Part shown: in pieces, positions 35,818 to 45,292 of the stretch
How the letters are laid out: every line of letters starts with the position of its first letter
How positions within the stretch are numbered: the stretch's first letter is position 1
NCBI RefSeq assembly: GCF_000426665.1
Contig: NZ_AUFU01000013.1
Span: forward strand, 1 to 64,000
Reading direction: 5' to 3'
Length of the DNA stretch: 64,000 nt
Source: Centipeda artemidis DSM 19719
GTDB taxonomy: Bacteria > Bacillota > Negativicutes > Selenomonadales > Selenomonadaceae
Notes under the pieces: model-generated
What the model saw: only the letters and a program-made list of their open reading frames with translations
Told to the model about the DNA's origin: nothing
Databases searched by the model: none
Position numbers and translations under genes: made by a program

Positions 35818-38001
35818 ATGACGAAGCGAAAATTAGCGCTCGCCGTTGCTATCGCGGCACTTGGGACGAGTACAGTATGGATGAGCAATGTGTCTGCCGC
35901 AGAGAAAGAGACTGTCCGCGGGGGGGGGACAGATGCCGTCGATACATATGAGCTTGATCCCGTCGATGTCGAGGGGGAGCGCGACGAGAAGAGCGCTGAG
36001 AACTTTACGGCCACCGAGGGAACAGTCGGCTTTCTCGGGGAAAAGTCCGCGATGGAGACGCCGTTCACGACGACGAATATCACGAAGGAAACGATTCAGT
36101 CGTTCGGCGATCCCTCGCAGCCGCTCGACAGCGTGCTCTCGATCTCGCCGTCGATCCGCCCGACGGGCAGCATCCTGCACAACGACTTCCAGCACCGCGG
36201 GTTCCGCGCGAACGGGACGAGTACCTACGTCAACAATGTGCCGGGGATGTTCACGCAGTTCAACGCGCCGATGTTTGTTGTGGAGAAGGCGGACGTCATC
36301 TCGGGACCGAACAGCGGCCTTGCGGGGACGGGCACGCAGTACGAGTCGACCGCGGCGGGCGGCATTGTGAACTTCACGACGAAACGCGCGGGCGCGGAGG
36401 ATCTGCGGCGGCTCACACTCACCCACTCCGGGCAGAGCATGAACGGCGCGTATTTCGACCTCGGGCATCGCTTCGGCAAAAATAAGGAGTGGGGCGTCCG
36501 CCTCAACGCGGAGAAGGTGCACGGCGAGACCGCCGTGGACGGGCAAAAGGTCAAGTCTGCGGGCATCTTTGTCAACATCGACCATGAGGACGCGAAGAGC
36601 AAGACGAACTTCTTTACGGGCTATCGGCAGAACCAGATCGTCGGCGGTCAGCGCTGGTTCAAAATTGGCGCGGGCGTGACGAAGCTCCCCGCCGTACCGA
36701 AAGCATCGCGGAACTATTCGTTCGACGGCATGGACAAGGAGTCCTACGGCTGGATGATGATCCTCAATCACGAGCAGAAACTCTCCGACGCCTGGAAATG
36801 GTTCGTGAATGCGGGCATGCTCAAGAACAAACTGAACCGGAACGTGATGTATCAGTACAGTGCGCTCACGATCTTGGACGACGACGGAAATTTTCATCTG
36901 AACTATCAGCGGACGACGACGCCGCAGCGCGCAAACTACATCCAGACGGGCTTTACCGGGAAATTCGAAACGGGGAGCGCCGGTCACGAGCTGACCGTTG
37001 CCGTCGATCGTGCATGGCGTGCGCGGGAAGCCGCGACCGCTAGCCCGACGCTAAATATTGGAACCGGCAATATCTACACAGGCGTGTTTAATCAAACGAG
37101 CGACCCTAGGACAGATTACAGCATCGGCATGAACAACAAGACGAGCATCAAGGGCATCTCGCTTGTTGATTCGATTACCCTCAATAAGTGGAACATGATC
37201 CTCGGCGTCCATCATCACTCTGCGAATGTGAAGTCCTACAATCTCACGACGGGGCGCGTATCGTCGAGCGCGGATTCGAGCGCGACGACGCCGACCTACG
37301 CGCTCTCCTACCGTCCGACGGAGGACATTACCGTCTATGCGAGCCACGCGGAGTATTTTGACGTGGGGACGGTGGTCAGCACTTCCTATCAGAATGCAGG
37401 AACGATTCTCCCGCCGTTCAAGACCAAGCAGAACGAGCTTGGCGTCAAGTACGCGAACAAGGACATACTTTACTCCCTTGCGTTCTTTGATATTAAGCAG
37501 GCAAGCAACATCGCCGTCAATCGCGGCGCGGCGAAGGATTATTTGGAGCAGGACGGCGAGGAGCGTCACCGCGGCATTGAGCTCGGCATCGGCGGCAGGC
37601 TTGCGCCGAAGTGGTCGGTTGCGGCGGGACTTGCCTATATGCAGGCGACCTATGAGCGTACTGCAAAGGGCGCAAAGGACGGGCGCACGCCCGACGGACA
37701 GCCGCGCTGGAACGGGACGCTCATGGCGCGCTATGCGGCGGACGACAAATTCAGCGCCTTTGCCCGCATGACCTATGCCGGGGCTGCATGGACGTACAAC
37801 CAGAAATTCAAAGTGCCCTCGAATGCCGTCTTTGACGTTGGCATGAACTACAGGACGAATCTCGGCTCCGTGCCGACGACGTTCGGGCTCACCGTCTACA
37901 ACGTGCTCAACAAAGAGTACTGGATGGCGTCGCGTTCCGATCAGAGTCTCTACCTCTCCACGCCGCGCACGTTCGCGCTGACGATGGCGATGGACATCTA
38001 A
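35818..38001 (+). CDS. TonB-dependent receptor, paralogue of the 24791 receptor
   Basis: This 727-residue protein shares with the first receptor the signal region (MTKRxLALAVAIAA at the N-terminus), the DAVDTYELDPVDVEGER motif near residue 38, the plug (FRANGTSTYVNNVPGMFTQFN, VISGPNSGLAG) and the barrel (KTKQNELGVKY, LNKEYWM, ending MAMDI). The similarity is highest at the 5' end, continuous with the riboswitch. The substrate is presumably a corrinoid or cobalt complex, inferred from the riboswitch. The start at 35818 follows GGGGAGGAG. The next receptor gene follows after 17 bases. Confidence 0.9.
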   Translation: MTKRKLALAVAIAALGTSTVWMSNVSAAEKETVRGGGTDAVDTYELDPVDVEGERDEKSAENFTATEGTVGFLGEKSAMETPFTTTNITKETIQSFGDPSQPLDSVLSISPSIRPTGSILHNDFQHRGFRANGTSTYVNNVPGMFTQFNAPMFVVEKADVISGPNSGLAGTGTQYESTAAGGIVNFTTKRAGAEDLRRLTLTHSGQSMNGAYFDLGHRFGKNKEWGVRLNAEKVHGETAVDGQKVKSAGIFVNIDHEDAKSKTNFFTGYRQNQIVGGQRWFKIGAGVTKLPAVPKASRNYSFDGMDKESYGWMMILNHEQKLSDAWKWFVNAGMLKNKLNRNVMYQYSALTILDDDGNFHLNYQRTTTPQRANYIQTGFTGKFETGSAGHELTVAVDRAWRAREAATASPTLNIGTGNIYTGVFNQTSDPRTDYSIGMNNKTSIKGISLVDSITLNKWNMILGVHHHSANVKSYNLTTGRVSSSADSSATTPTYALSYRPTEDITVYASHAEYFDVGTVVSTSYQNAGTILPPFKTKQNELGVKYANKDILYSLAFFDIKQASNIAVNRGAAKDYLEQDGEERHRGIELGIGGRLAPKWSVAAGLAYMQATYERTAKGAKDGRTPDGQPRWNGTLMARYAADDKFSAFARMTYAGAAWTYNQKFKVPSNAVFDVGMNYRTNLGSVPTTFGLTVYNVLNKEYWMASRSDQSLYLSTPRTFALTMAMDI

Positions 38002-38018
38002 GGAAGGGAACAGGGGAA

Positions 38019-40226
38019 ATGACGAATCAGAAGAAGTTGACGGCGTTCGTGCTTGCGGCGCTTGCGGTCTATGCCTGTCCGTGCGGGAATCCGGCATCTG
38101 CCGCAGAGAAGGCGGACGATCATGCAACGGGCGCAGTCGATACCTATGAGCTTGATCCCGTGGATGTCGAGGGGCGGAGAGAAAGTATTCCCGGCGGCAT
38201 GGTGCAGGAGGAGACGAAGCTCGGTGTGCTTGGTGCGCAGAGCATCTTTACCGTGCCGTATTCGGAGATGAGCATGACGGAGAAGATGATCGAGACGTAT
38301 AACGATCCGAGTCAGCCGCTCGCGAATGTCCTTCTCAACAATCCGTCGATCCGTTCGAGCACGAGCTCGCCGATGTACAGCGATTTTTCGATGCGCGGCA
38401 TCAATATGAACGGCAATCACATGATGCTGAACGGCGTGCCGAGCCTTTACTCGCAGTTCACGGTGCCGCCGTCGCATGTGATCGCGCGCATGGACATCAC
38501 ATCGGGACCGAACGCAGCCGTGAACGGCGTCAGTATGTCCAACAACGGCACAAACAGCGGCGCGACGCCGGCGCCCGGTACGGTCAATATCGTGACGAAG
38601 CGTGCGGGCGCCGTGCCCGTCACGCGCTATACGCAGGTCGTGAGCGGACGCGGGACGTTCGGCGAGTACATCGACGTCGGCCGCCGCTTCGGCAGGAACG
38701 AGGCGTGGGGGCTGCGCGTGAACGGCGAGCTTCTGCACGGGAAGATGTCGCTGCGGGACGCCGAGATGCACAACAGCAATATCTTCTTCAACCTCGACCA
38801 CCATGATGCGCGGAGCACGACGAATCTCTTCGCGGGATTCTTCGACCAGCGCGTGGACGGCGCGCAGCGCTGGTTCACCTACACGGGCAATACGGCGCAG
38901 CTGCCGACGGTGCCGGATGCGACGACCCCGTATGACTTCAAGGAGACGACGAAGCGCATGTGGGGGCATATCCTCACGCTGAATCACGAGCAAAAGATAG
39001 ACGACCGCTATACGGCGTTCTTCAACGTCGGATTCTCGCGCCGCGACGGGGAGAAGTACAATTCGGGCGCCAGTTTGGCATTTGACGCGAACGGGAACTT
39101 CACCGGGAGCAACCGCTCGAACGCGCAGCACGAGGCGGCGCGCAACGTCTATTTGCAGGCGGGCATCAAGGGAACCGCGGTGACGGGCGCCGTGCGTCAC
39201 GACTTTGCGCTGTCCGTCGACCGCTCGTGGGCGAAGTACTGGAACGCGAACAACTGGAGCGGCTATAATCTCTACGGCGGGAACCTCTACGACGGGATTT
39301 CCTTCCTGCCGGGCTTTACGGTGCCGAGCTATAAGCCCTATCTGCCGCAGTGGGAGGAGCTGAACGTCGGCGTGACGCTTGTGGACGCCATGCGCGTCGG
39401 CAAGTGGAACGTACTGCTCGCGGCGTCGCAGAAACATGAGCATTTCAAAAATATTTCCTCGGGCAAGACGATCGAGAACACGAATATCCTGCCGACGTGG
39501 GGACTGACCTACCGTCCGACGGAGCGCACGTCGATCTACTACGGGCATACGGAGAGTTTCTCGCGCGGCGCGGTTGTCATGAACAGCAGCACAAAAACGT
39601 ATATCAACGAGGGGGAAACGCTCGCGCCCGTGCGGAGCAGGCAGAACGAGATCGGCGTCAAGCATCTGGCGGGCGGCGTGCTTTCGACGCTGAGCTTCTT
39701 CGAGATCGACGAGCCGAATCTGATTGACGTGCCGCTCGGCGGCACCAATTATCGCCGCGCGGCGGACGGCAAGAACCGCTATCGCGGGATCGAGTACACG
39801 GTGAACGGCAAGCCTCACGCGAAGTGGACGGTGACGGGCGGCCTCCTCTATCTCGACGCCGAACGAGCGCATACGGCGGGCGGGGCGAAGGACGGCGCGT
39901 TCGTCACGGGCGCCGCAAAGTACTCGGGCGTCGTCGGTCTTACCTATGAGCCGACGGACGCGTGCAGCTTCATCGGGCGCCTCGTTTGGAGCGATAAGGC
40001 CTACATTGAGAATACGTCGGGCAGGGGCAAGATCGAGATCCCCGCATACGCGACGGTGGATCTCGGGATGACGTATAAGACGCACATCAACACGGTGCCG
40101 ACGAAGCTGAGCCTGATGTGCTACAACGCGCTCAACAAGAGCTATTGGATGGGGCGCGGCGGTTCGTCGACGTTCGGGCTGTCGATGCCGCGCACATGGA
40201 TGTTCTCGGCGCAGTTTGATATTTAA
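38019..40226 (+). CDS. TonB-dependent receptor, third member of the paralogue set
   Basis: The 735-residue receptor has a signal peptide (ending PASAAEK near 29) and again AVDTYELDPVDVEG near residue 39, then a plug (SMRGINMNGNHMMLNGVPSLYSQF, MDITSGPNAAVNG) and a barrel ending SAQFDI. It lies 17 bases after the preceding receptor, in the same riboswitch-2 transcript. It is more diverged than the other two, with its own plug loops, so it may take a different ligand. AAGGAAGGG lies upstream of the ATG. Confidence 0.88.
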   Translation: MTNQKKLTAFVLAALAVYACPCGNPASAAEKADDHATGAVDTYELDPVDVEGRRESIPGGMVQEETKLGVLGAQSIFTVPYSEMSMTEKMIETYNDPSQPLANVLLNNPSIRSSTSSPMYSDFSMRGINMNGNHMMLNGVPSLYSQFTVPPSHVIARMDITSGPNAAVNGVSMSNNGTNSGATPAPGTVNIVTKRAGAVPVTRYTQVVSGRGTFGEYIDVGRRFGRNEAWGLRVNGELLHGKMSLRDAEMHNSNIFFNLDHHDARSTTNLFAGFFDQRVDGAQRWFTYTGNTAQLPTVPDATTPYDFKETTKRMWGHILTLNHEQKIDDRYTAFFNVGFSRRDGEKYNSGASLAFDANGNFTGSNRSNAQHEAARNVYLQAGIKGTAVTGAVRHDFALSVDRSWAKYWNANNWSGYNLYGGNLYDGISFLPGFTVPSYKPYLPQWEELNVGVTLVDAMRVGKWNVLLAASQKHEHFKNISSGKTIENTNILPTWGLTYRPTERTSIYYGHTESFSRGAVVMNSSTKTYINEGETLAPVRSRQNEIGVKHLAGGVLSTLSFFEIDEPNLIDVPLGGTNYRRAADGKNRYRGIEYTVNGKPHAKWTVTGGLLYLDAERAHTAGGAKDGAFVTGAAKYSGVVGLTYEPTDACSFIGRLVWSDKAYIENTSGRGKIEIPAYATVDLGMTYKTHINTVPTKLSLMCYNALNKSYWMGRGGSSTFGLSMPRTWMFSAQFDI

Positions 40227-40236
40227 TGATGTGTGT

Positions 40237-40270
40237 ACGCCGCATACCGCTTGTCGGTGTGCGGCGTTTT
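40237..40270 (+). terminator. Hairpin between receptor and Opp-type transporter genes
   Basis: ACGCCGCA-ACCG pairs with CGGT-TGCGGCGT around TTGT and is followed by TTTTCC. It could end the receptor transcript or only reduce read-through into the ABC transporter genes. Confidence 0.65.
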
Positions 40271-40299
40271 CCGCATGACGGCCCGAGAGGAGGCGCTTC

Positions 40300-41868
40300 A
40301 TGAGACGACTGCGGTTTTACCTGCGCAAATGCAGGCTGCTCGCGGTATTCCTCGCGCTGTGGCTGGCGGTGCTCGCGGGGGCGGTGCAGCAGGATAAGAG
40401 CGCGCACCCCGCGGAGATCACGCTCGCGGCGCCGCGCGACCTCGCGCCGGGGGAGAAGGATCCCTATTACATCAGCAGTATCGGCATGGTGTGGGAACCC
40501 CTCGTCGGGGTGGATGCCGACGGCCATCTGCGCGGCGTGCTCGCGGCGTCTTGGCAGGCGAACGAGGACGCGACGGTATGGCGGTTCAAGCTGCGCCGCG
40601 GCATTTCCTTCCAAGACGGCGAACCCTTCGACGCGGACGCGGTGGTGGCGAATTTCCGCCGCTGGGAGAATATGGGCTATCGCCTGTCGTCGTTTTACGG
40701 ATTCCTCCTCGCGCGCGTCTATCCGGGCTACGCGGGGATCGAGAAGATCGCCGACGACGAGGTGGAGCTGCGTTTCTCCGAACCGCAGCCGATGCTCGTC
40801 TACCGCATGATCAACTTCTCCTCGCCGATGTTCAGTCCAAAGTGTTTTGACATCGAGTCGGGCGATTTCACGGGCTATGCCGTGGGGACGGGCCCCTTTG
40901 CCATCGTTGACCGCAAACCGGGGCAGTATGTCGTGCTGAAGCGTTTCGACGGCTATCACGGGACGCCCGCAAAGAGCGAATACATCCGGCTCGTGAGCAT
41001 GCCGAACGCCGCCACGCGCTTCTCGGCGCTGCGGGCGGGCGAGGTGGAGGGCGTCCTCGATCTCGGCTCGCTCACGCCGTCCCTCACGCTCGCCCTGCTG
41101 CGGGACCCGCGCTTTGCTGTCTCTTCGAACCGCAATACGATCAATCAGTATGTGACGGTGAACCAGAGCCGCTTCCCGTTTTCGGATGTGCGGATGATGC
41201 GTGCGATCAGCCTTCTCATCGACCGCGAAGCGATTGTGCGGTACTATTTCAACGGGCAGTCGGAGCCGACGATGAATCTGCTGAACCGCTGCAATCCGTT
41301 CTATAAAGAAATTCCGCTCGTACACGACGAGGCGGAGGCCGTCCGCCTTGCGGACGAAGTGATGGGAGGAGAGACCTATCGGGCGACGTTCCTCATCCCG
41401 CAGTACGGGCTGAGCCGCTACTCCTACAAGGAAGTGGTCGAGTATCTTCAGGCGGCGCTGCGGAAGCTGCACGTCGAAGCGCGCATTCTGATCCTCGACA
41501 GCGCGACGCATTCGAAATACATGTCCGCCGGCAACTACGACTTTTCGATCGGGACGCACGGGCTTGCGAACTACGCGCCGGAGACGCTGATGGAGAGCTA
41601 TATGGCGACGTGGGGGAGCAATAATAAGCTGTACCACGTGGGCTATGAGAACCCCGCGGCGGACGCGGTCTTTAAGGAATTGCCGGAGGTGATCGACATG
41701 GACCGGCGCCGCGCATACTATGACGAACTGCAGGATATGGCGGTTGAGGCGCCGCCGCTCATCCCCTTCGGCAGCGACAATAACGTCGTGGTTTACAATG
41801 CCGCGGAGCTGACGGGCTACAACGCGACGACGTACGGGATTACGCTGGATCAGGTGGAGAGGCGGTGA
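40300..41868 (+). CDS. Family 5 extracellular solute-binding protein (peptide/nickel/opine type)
   Basis: The 522-residue protein belongs to the SBP_bac_5 family. After a signal or anchor segment (about 12-30, with no lipobox cysteine) come MVWEPLVGVDADG, WRFKLRRGISFQDGEPFDADAVVANF, GTGPFAIVDRKPGQYVVLKRFDGYHG and MMRAISLLIDREAIVRYYFNG. It delivers peptides, Ni/Co chelates or opine metallophores to the Opp-type permeases encoded after it. The nearby cobalamin-regulated receptors make a metal chelate attractive, but that is inference. It is tightly packed with four transporter genes. Confidence 0.88.
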   Translation: MRRLRFYLRKCRLLAVFLALWLAVLAGAVQQDKSAHPAEITLAAPRDLAPGEKDPYYISSIGMVWEPLVGVDADGHLRGVLAASWQANEDATVWRFKLRRGISFQDGEPFDADAVVANFRRWENMGYRLSSFYGFLLARVYPGYAGIEKIADDEVELRFSEPQPMLVYRMINFSSPMFSPKCFDIESGDFTGYAVGTGPFAIVDRKPGQYVVLKRFDGYHGTPAKSEYIRLVSMPNAATRFSALRAGEVEGVLDLGSLTPSLTLALLRDPRFAVSSNRNTINQYVTVNQSRFPFSDVRMMRAISLLIDREAIVRYYFNGQSEPTMNLLNRCNPFYKEIPLVHDEAEAVRLADEVMGGETYRATFLIPQYGLSRYSYKEVVEYLQAALRKLHVEARILILDSATHSKYMSAGNYDFSIGTHGLANYAPETLMESYMATWGSNNKLYHVGYENPAADAVFKELPEVIDMDRRRAYYDELQDMAVEAPPLIPFGSDNNVVVYNAAELTGYNATTYGITLDQVERR

Positions 41869-41872
41869 GGCG

Positions 41873-42820
41873 ATGAAAACGTATTTCCGGCAGCGCCTGC
41901 TGCTCCTCCTGCCGACCCTCGTCGGCATGACGGCGCTGGTCTTTGCGCTCGGCTTTATCTCGCCCTCCGATCCGGCGGCGGTGATCATGACGATGGACGG
42001 CGTGACCGCGCCGTCGCCGGAGGAGATCGCGGTGAAGCGGGTGGAACTCGGGCTCGACCGCCCCTATGCCGTGCAGTACGCCGCGTGGCTCGGCGGGGTG
42101 CTCCGCGGGGACTGGGGCGTCTCCTTTATCACGGGGAAAAACGTACTGCAGGAACTCCTGCAGGCACTCCCTGTGACGCTCTCGCTCGCGGGCATGGCGC
42201 TCCTTTGGGTGATCCTCCTCAGTGTGCCGCTCGGTGCCGTCATGGCGGTGTATCGCCACGGAGCGGCGGAGCGCTGGCTGACGCTGCTCTCCATCGCGCT
42301 GACGTCTCTGCCGAGTTTCTGGCTCGCGATCGTCCTCATGCAGATCCTCTGCGAGAACCTGCGCATCTTCCCCACGAGCGGCTACGGGACGGTGCGCCAT
42401 CTGCTGCTGCCGGGACTCGTCCTCGGCGCGGGGACGATCGGCGCGGTGATGCGGCTCCAGCGGGACGCGCTGACGGACGTGCTCGCGGAGAACTACATCC
42501 TGACGGCGCGGGCCAAGGGGCTCCCGCTCTTTTACATCGTCTACCGCCACGCCCTGCGCAACGCGTTCATTGCAACCGCGACGATGCTCGGCAACTACGC
42601 GGGCGCTCTGCTCGGCGGCGCGGCGATCATCGAGCTGATCTTTGCCCTGCCCGGGCTCGGCACGCTCGCGCTGACGGCGGTGCAGGCGCGCGACTATCCG
42701 ATGATCCAAGGCTATGTGCTGATGGTCGGCTGCATGATGATACTCGTAAACATGTGCGTCGATGTGTTCTATGTGATGTTAAAACCGAATCTGCGGCTGG
42801 GGGATGGGCAAAATGACTGA
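41873..42820 (+). CDS. DppB/NikB-type ABC permease
   Basis: The 315-residue permease has six membrane segments and the binding-protein-dependent transport signature near 205-225 (LTARAKGLPLFYIVYRHALRNA), the EAA loop that contacts the ATPases. The N-terminal DPAAVIMTMDG and LGLDRPYAVQYAAWLGGVLRGDWG are typical of the DppB branch. It begins four bases after the binding protein and overlaps the next permease by eight bases. Confidence 0.9.
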   Translation: MKTYFRQRLLLLLPTLVGMTALVFALGFISPSDPAAVIMTMDGVTAPSPEEIAVKRVELGLDRPYAVQYAAWLGGVLRGDWGVSFITGKNVLQELLQALPVTLSLAGMALLWVILLSVPLGAVMAVYRHGAAERWLTLLSIALTSLPSFWLAIVLMQILCENLRIFPTSGYGTVRHLLLPGLVLGAGTIGAVMRLQRDALTDVLAENYILTARAKGLPLFYIVYRHALRNAFIATATMLGNYAGALLGGAAIIELIFALPGLGTLALTAVQARDYPMIQGYVLMVGCMMILVNMCVDVFYVMLKPNLRLGDGQND

Positions 42821-43631
42821 GATGAACCGGCTCGAACGCGGCGCGCTCGCCGTCTGCGCCGCCTTTATCTTCGTCGCGGCCGCCGCGCCGCTCCTCATGC
42901 CGTACGATCCGAACTTCGTCGATATGGGGCATGTGCTCGAATATCCGAGCGCGCGCTATCTGCTCGGCACCGATCCGCTCGGGCGCGATGTGCTCAGCCG
43001 TCTCATCTCGGGCGCGCGCGTCTCGATCGGGTTTGCCACGGCCGCCGCGTTCTGCACGATGACGGTCGGGCTCGTCGTGGGAACGGTCAGCGGTTATGTC
43101 GGCGGGCGTGTGGACGCACTGATTCAAACGGTGGTGAACGTCTTTCAGGGCATCCCGAGCTTTAGTCTGATGATCGCGCTGGCGGGGCTTCTCGAGCCGG
43201 GCGTCACGAGCATGCTCATTGCGGTCGTCGTGACCTCGTGGACGGGATTCTCGCGCGTCGTGCGCGGCGAGGTGATCCGCATCAAGGGCGAGCCGTTCGT
43301 CGAGGGGCTGCGCGCGCTCGGGGCGGGCGCGGGATTCATCGTCGGCCGCTATGTCCTCAGGAGTCTCCTGCCCGTCGTCATCGTGCTCTTTACCATCCGC
43401 ATCGGCATGGTCATCCTCTCCGTCTCGGGGCTCAGCTACATCGGCATCGGGCTCCAGCCGCCGACGTCGGACTGGGGGCTCATGGTCAGCGAGGGGCAGA
43501 CCTATTTCCGCACGTATCCGCTGCTTCTCTATGCGCCGGGCGCGTGCATATTTATCCTGTGCGTTGCGGTCAACATCCTCGGCGAGAGCTTGCAGCGGCG
43601 CTTTGCCGGGCGTACGCGGCGCGAGATGTAG
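42813..43631 (+). CDS. DppC/NikC-type ABC permease
   Basis: The 272-residue permease has a DppC-type start (LLMPYDPNFVD), a LGTDPLGRDVLSRLISGARVS motif near 53, and the EAA loop VEGLRALGAGAGFIVGRYVLRSLLP near 165-185. It forms the channel together with the DppB-type protein. The start is put at ATG 42813, with GGGGGATGGG about eight bases upstream; ATG 42804 is also possible but directly abuts the G run. Confidence 0.88.
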   Translation: MTEMNRLERGALAVCAAFIFVAAAAPLLMPYDPNFVDMGHVLEYPSARYLLGTDPLGRDVLSRLISGARVSIGFATAAAFCTMTVGLVVGTVSGYVGGRVDALIQTVVNVFQGIPSFSLMIALAGLLEPGVTSMLIAVVVTSWTGFSRVVRGEVIRIKGEPFVEGLRALGAGAGFIVGRYVLRSLLPVVIVLFTIRIGMVILSVSGLSYIGIGLQPPTSDWGLMVSEGQTYFRTYPLLLYAPGACIFILCVAVNILGESLQRRFAGRTRREM

Positions 43632-43643
43632 GGGGGGACGGTC

Positions 43644-44450
43644 ATGCAGGAAATGAACAGTGAAGACATCGTACTGCAAGAGCTGAGCGTGAGTTTCCCC
43701 TATGAACAGGGGCTCGTCCTCCATCCTGTCGACTGCACGTTCCCCGCACGTGAGATCACCGCCGTGATCGGCGAATCGGGCAGCGGGAAATCCGTGCTCG
43801 GCAAGGCGATCGTCGGGCTGCTCAGCCGCGCCGCCGTCACGGGGCGCATTCTTTACGACGGGCAAAATCTAGCGCAGCTCGGGGAAGCGGAACTGCGCGC
43901 GTACCGCGGGCGGCACATCTTCTTCATGCCGCAGGATCCCGCGCTCGCGCTCAACCCCGCGCTGACCATCGGAGAGCAGCTCACCGAGGCGCTCGAATAC
44001 CATGAGGGAACGGCGCCCGGTGCGGCGCGGCGGCGCGCGATTGCCGAGCTGGAACGCTATGGATTCGACGACGCGGCGCGGATCTTTGACGCCTATGCGT
44101 TCAGTCTCAGCGGCGGGATGCGGCAGCGCGTCCTCTGCGCGATCGCCTCGCTCATGCGCCCGCAGTGGATCATCGCGGACGAGCCGACGAAGGGGCTTGA
44201 CCCCGGACTGCGCAAACAGGTCTTTGCACTGTTCCGCCGGCTTGCCGAGACGCAGAACTGCGGCTTTATCATCATCAGCCACGACCTGCGGTTCGTGCGG
44301 CGGATCAGCGGCCGCACCGTTGTGCTGCGGGACGGGCGGCTCGTCGAGCAGGGCGCGACGGAACTTCTCTTTACGCAGCCGCAAGCGGATTATACGCGGA
44401 CGCTCGCGGCGGCGGCGGAGGCGTTCGCACGAGAGGGGGGAGCGGCATGA
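43644..44450 (+). CDS. DppD/OppD-type ABC ATPase
   Basis: The 268-residue ATPase has Walker A GESGSGKSVLGKA near 41-51, a MPQDPALALNP Q-loop, signature SLSGGMRQRV near 152-160, Walker B WIIADEPTKGLD and the IISHDL H-loop. It is a little short because the C-terminal oligopeptide-transporter extension with the Fe-S/Cys region is missing. It overlaps the next ATPase gene by four bases. Confidence 0.9.
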   Translation: MQEMNSEDIVLQELSVSFPYEQGLVLHPVDCTFPAREITAVIGESGSGKSVLGKAIVGLLSRAAVTGRILYDGQNLAQLGEAELRAYRGRHIFFMPQDPALALNPALTIGEQLTEALEYHEGTAPGAARRRAIAELERYGFDDAARIFDAYAFSLSGGMRQRVLCAIASLMRPQWIIADEPTKGLDPGLRKQVFALFRRLAETQNCGFIIISHDLRFVRRISGRTVVLRDGRLVEQGATELLFTQPQADYTRTLAAAAEAFAREGGAA

Positions 44451-45217
44451 TGCGCTGTGAACACGTCGGCAAGGTCTTTCGCAGCGGCTTTATGGGCGGC
44501 GGGGCGGTGACCGCGCTTGAGGACGTGTCTTTTTCCGTTGCGGAGGGGACGACCTATGCGCTCTGCGGGCTCAGCGGCTCGGGCAAATCGACGCTCGGGT
44601 GCATCGTGCTGGGACTCATCCCCCCAACGAGCGGCGCCGTGTATTACGGGGACGAACCTCTTGCCGATCGGCTGAGGACGCGCGCCGCGGAGCAGGAGTT
44701 TCGCCGGCACAATCAGATGATCTTTCAAAACCCGCAGGCGTCGCTCTATGAAAATTTCCCCATCCGCCGCCTGCTCGAAGAGCCGTACCGCATTCATGCG
44801 GCGGCGATGGGCGCGCCGGATTGGGCGCGGATCTTGGCGTGCCTTGAAAAAGTCGGTCTCGGCGCCGACCTCTTGGATCGGTATCCTGCGGAGCTGAGCG
44901 GCGGACAGCTCCAGCGGCTCTCCATTGCGCGCGTACTGACCATGCAGCCGTCCTTCATCGTGCTCGACGAGCCGACCGCGATGCTCGACCCAACCGTACA
45001 GGTGCAGATCATGCATCTCCTGAAAGACCTGCAAAGAAAAGAGCGTCTGACCTATCTCTTTATCTCGCACGACCTCGATCTCGTGCGCTTCCTCGCCGAC
45101 GACGTGGGCATCATGTGCCGCGGGCGCATGGTCGAACAGGGGCGCGCCGACGAAGTGCTGAGCGCGCCGCGCGAGGAGTTCACGCGCGAATTTATCGCCG
45201 CATTCGACGGCTTTTGA
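44447..45217 (+). CDS. DppF/OppF-type ABC ATPase
   Basis: The 256-residue ATPase has Walker A GLSGSGKSTLG near 42-51, a FQNPQASLYENFPIRRLLEEP Q-loop region typical of DppF, signature ELSGGQLQRL, Walker B FIVLDEPTAMLD and H-loop FISHDL. It is the last gene of the five-gene transporter unit. The downstream region carries a new promoter for a non-coding RNA. Confidence 0.9.
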   Translation: MMRCEHVGKVFRSGFMGGGAVTALEDVSFSVAEGTTYALCGLSGSGKSTLGCIVLGLIPPTSGAVYYGDEPLADRLRTRAAEQEFRRHNQMIFQNPQASLYENFPIRRLLEEPYRIHAAAMGAPDWARILACLEKVGLGADLLDRYPAELSGGQLQRLSIARVLTMQPSFIVLDEPTAMLDPTVQVQIMHLLKDLQRKERLTYLFISHDLDLVRFLADDVGIMCRGRMVEQGRADEVLSAPREEFTREFIAAFDGF

Positions 45218-45257
45218 AAGCCTTGCAGGAATATTGGCGTATTTCGATGCGTACCAC

Positions 45258-45286
45258 TTGCCTTATCCATGGAAACGTGATATGCT
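45258..45286 (+). promoter_or_regulatory. Promoter of Y RNA-like gene 1
   Basis: TTGCCT at 45258-45263 and TATGCT at 45281-45286 are separated by 17 bases. No protein start follows before an intrinsic terminator at 45509, so the transcript is non-coding. Confidence 0.75.
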
Positions 45287-45292
45287 GATAAC

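Noticed and set aside
37998-40301. 767-residue minus-strand open frame over the third TonB paralogue
   Set aside because: It mirrors a well-supported receptor gene; its His/Arg-rich composition is typical of antisense frames in GC-rich DNA.
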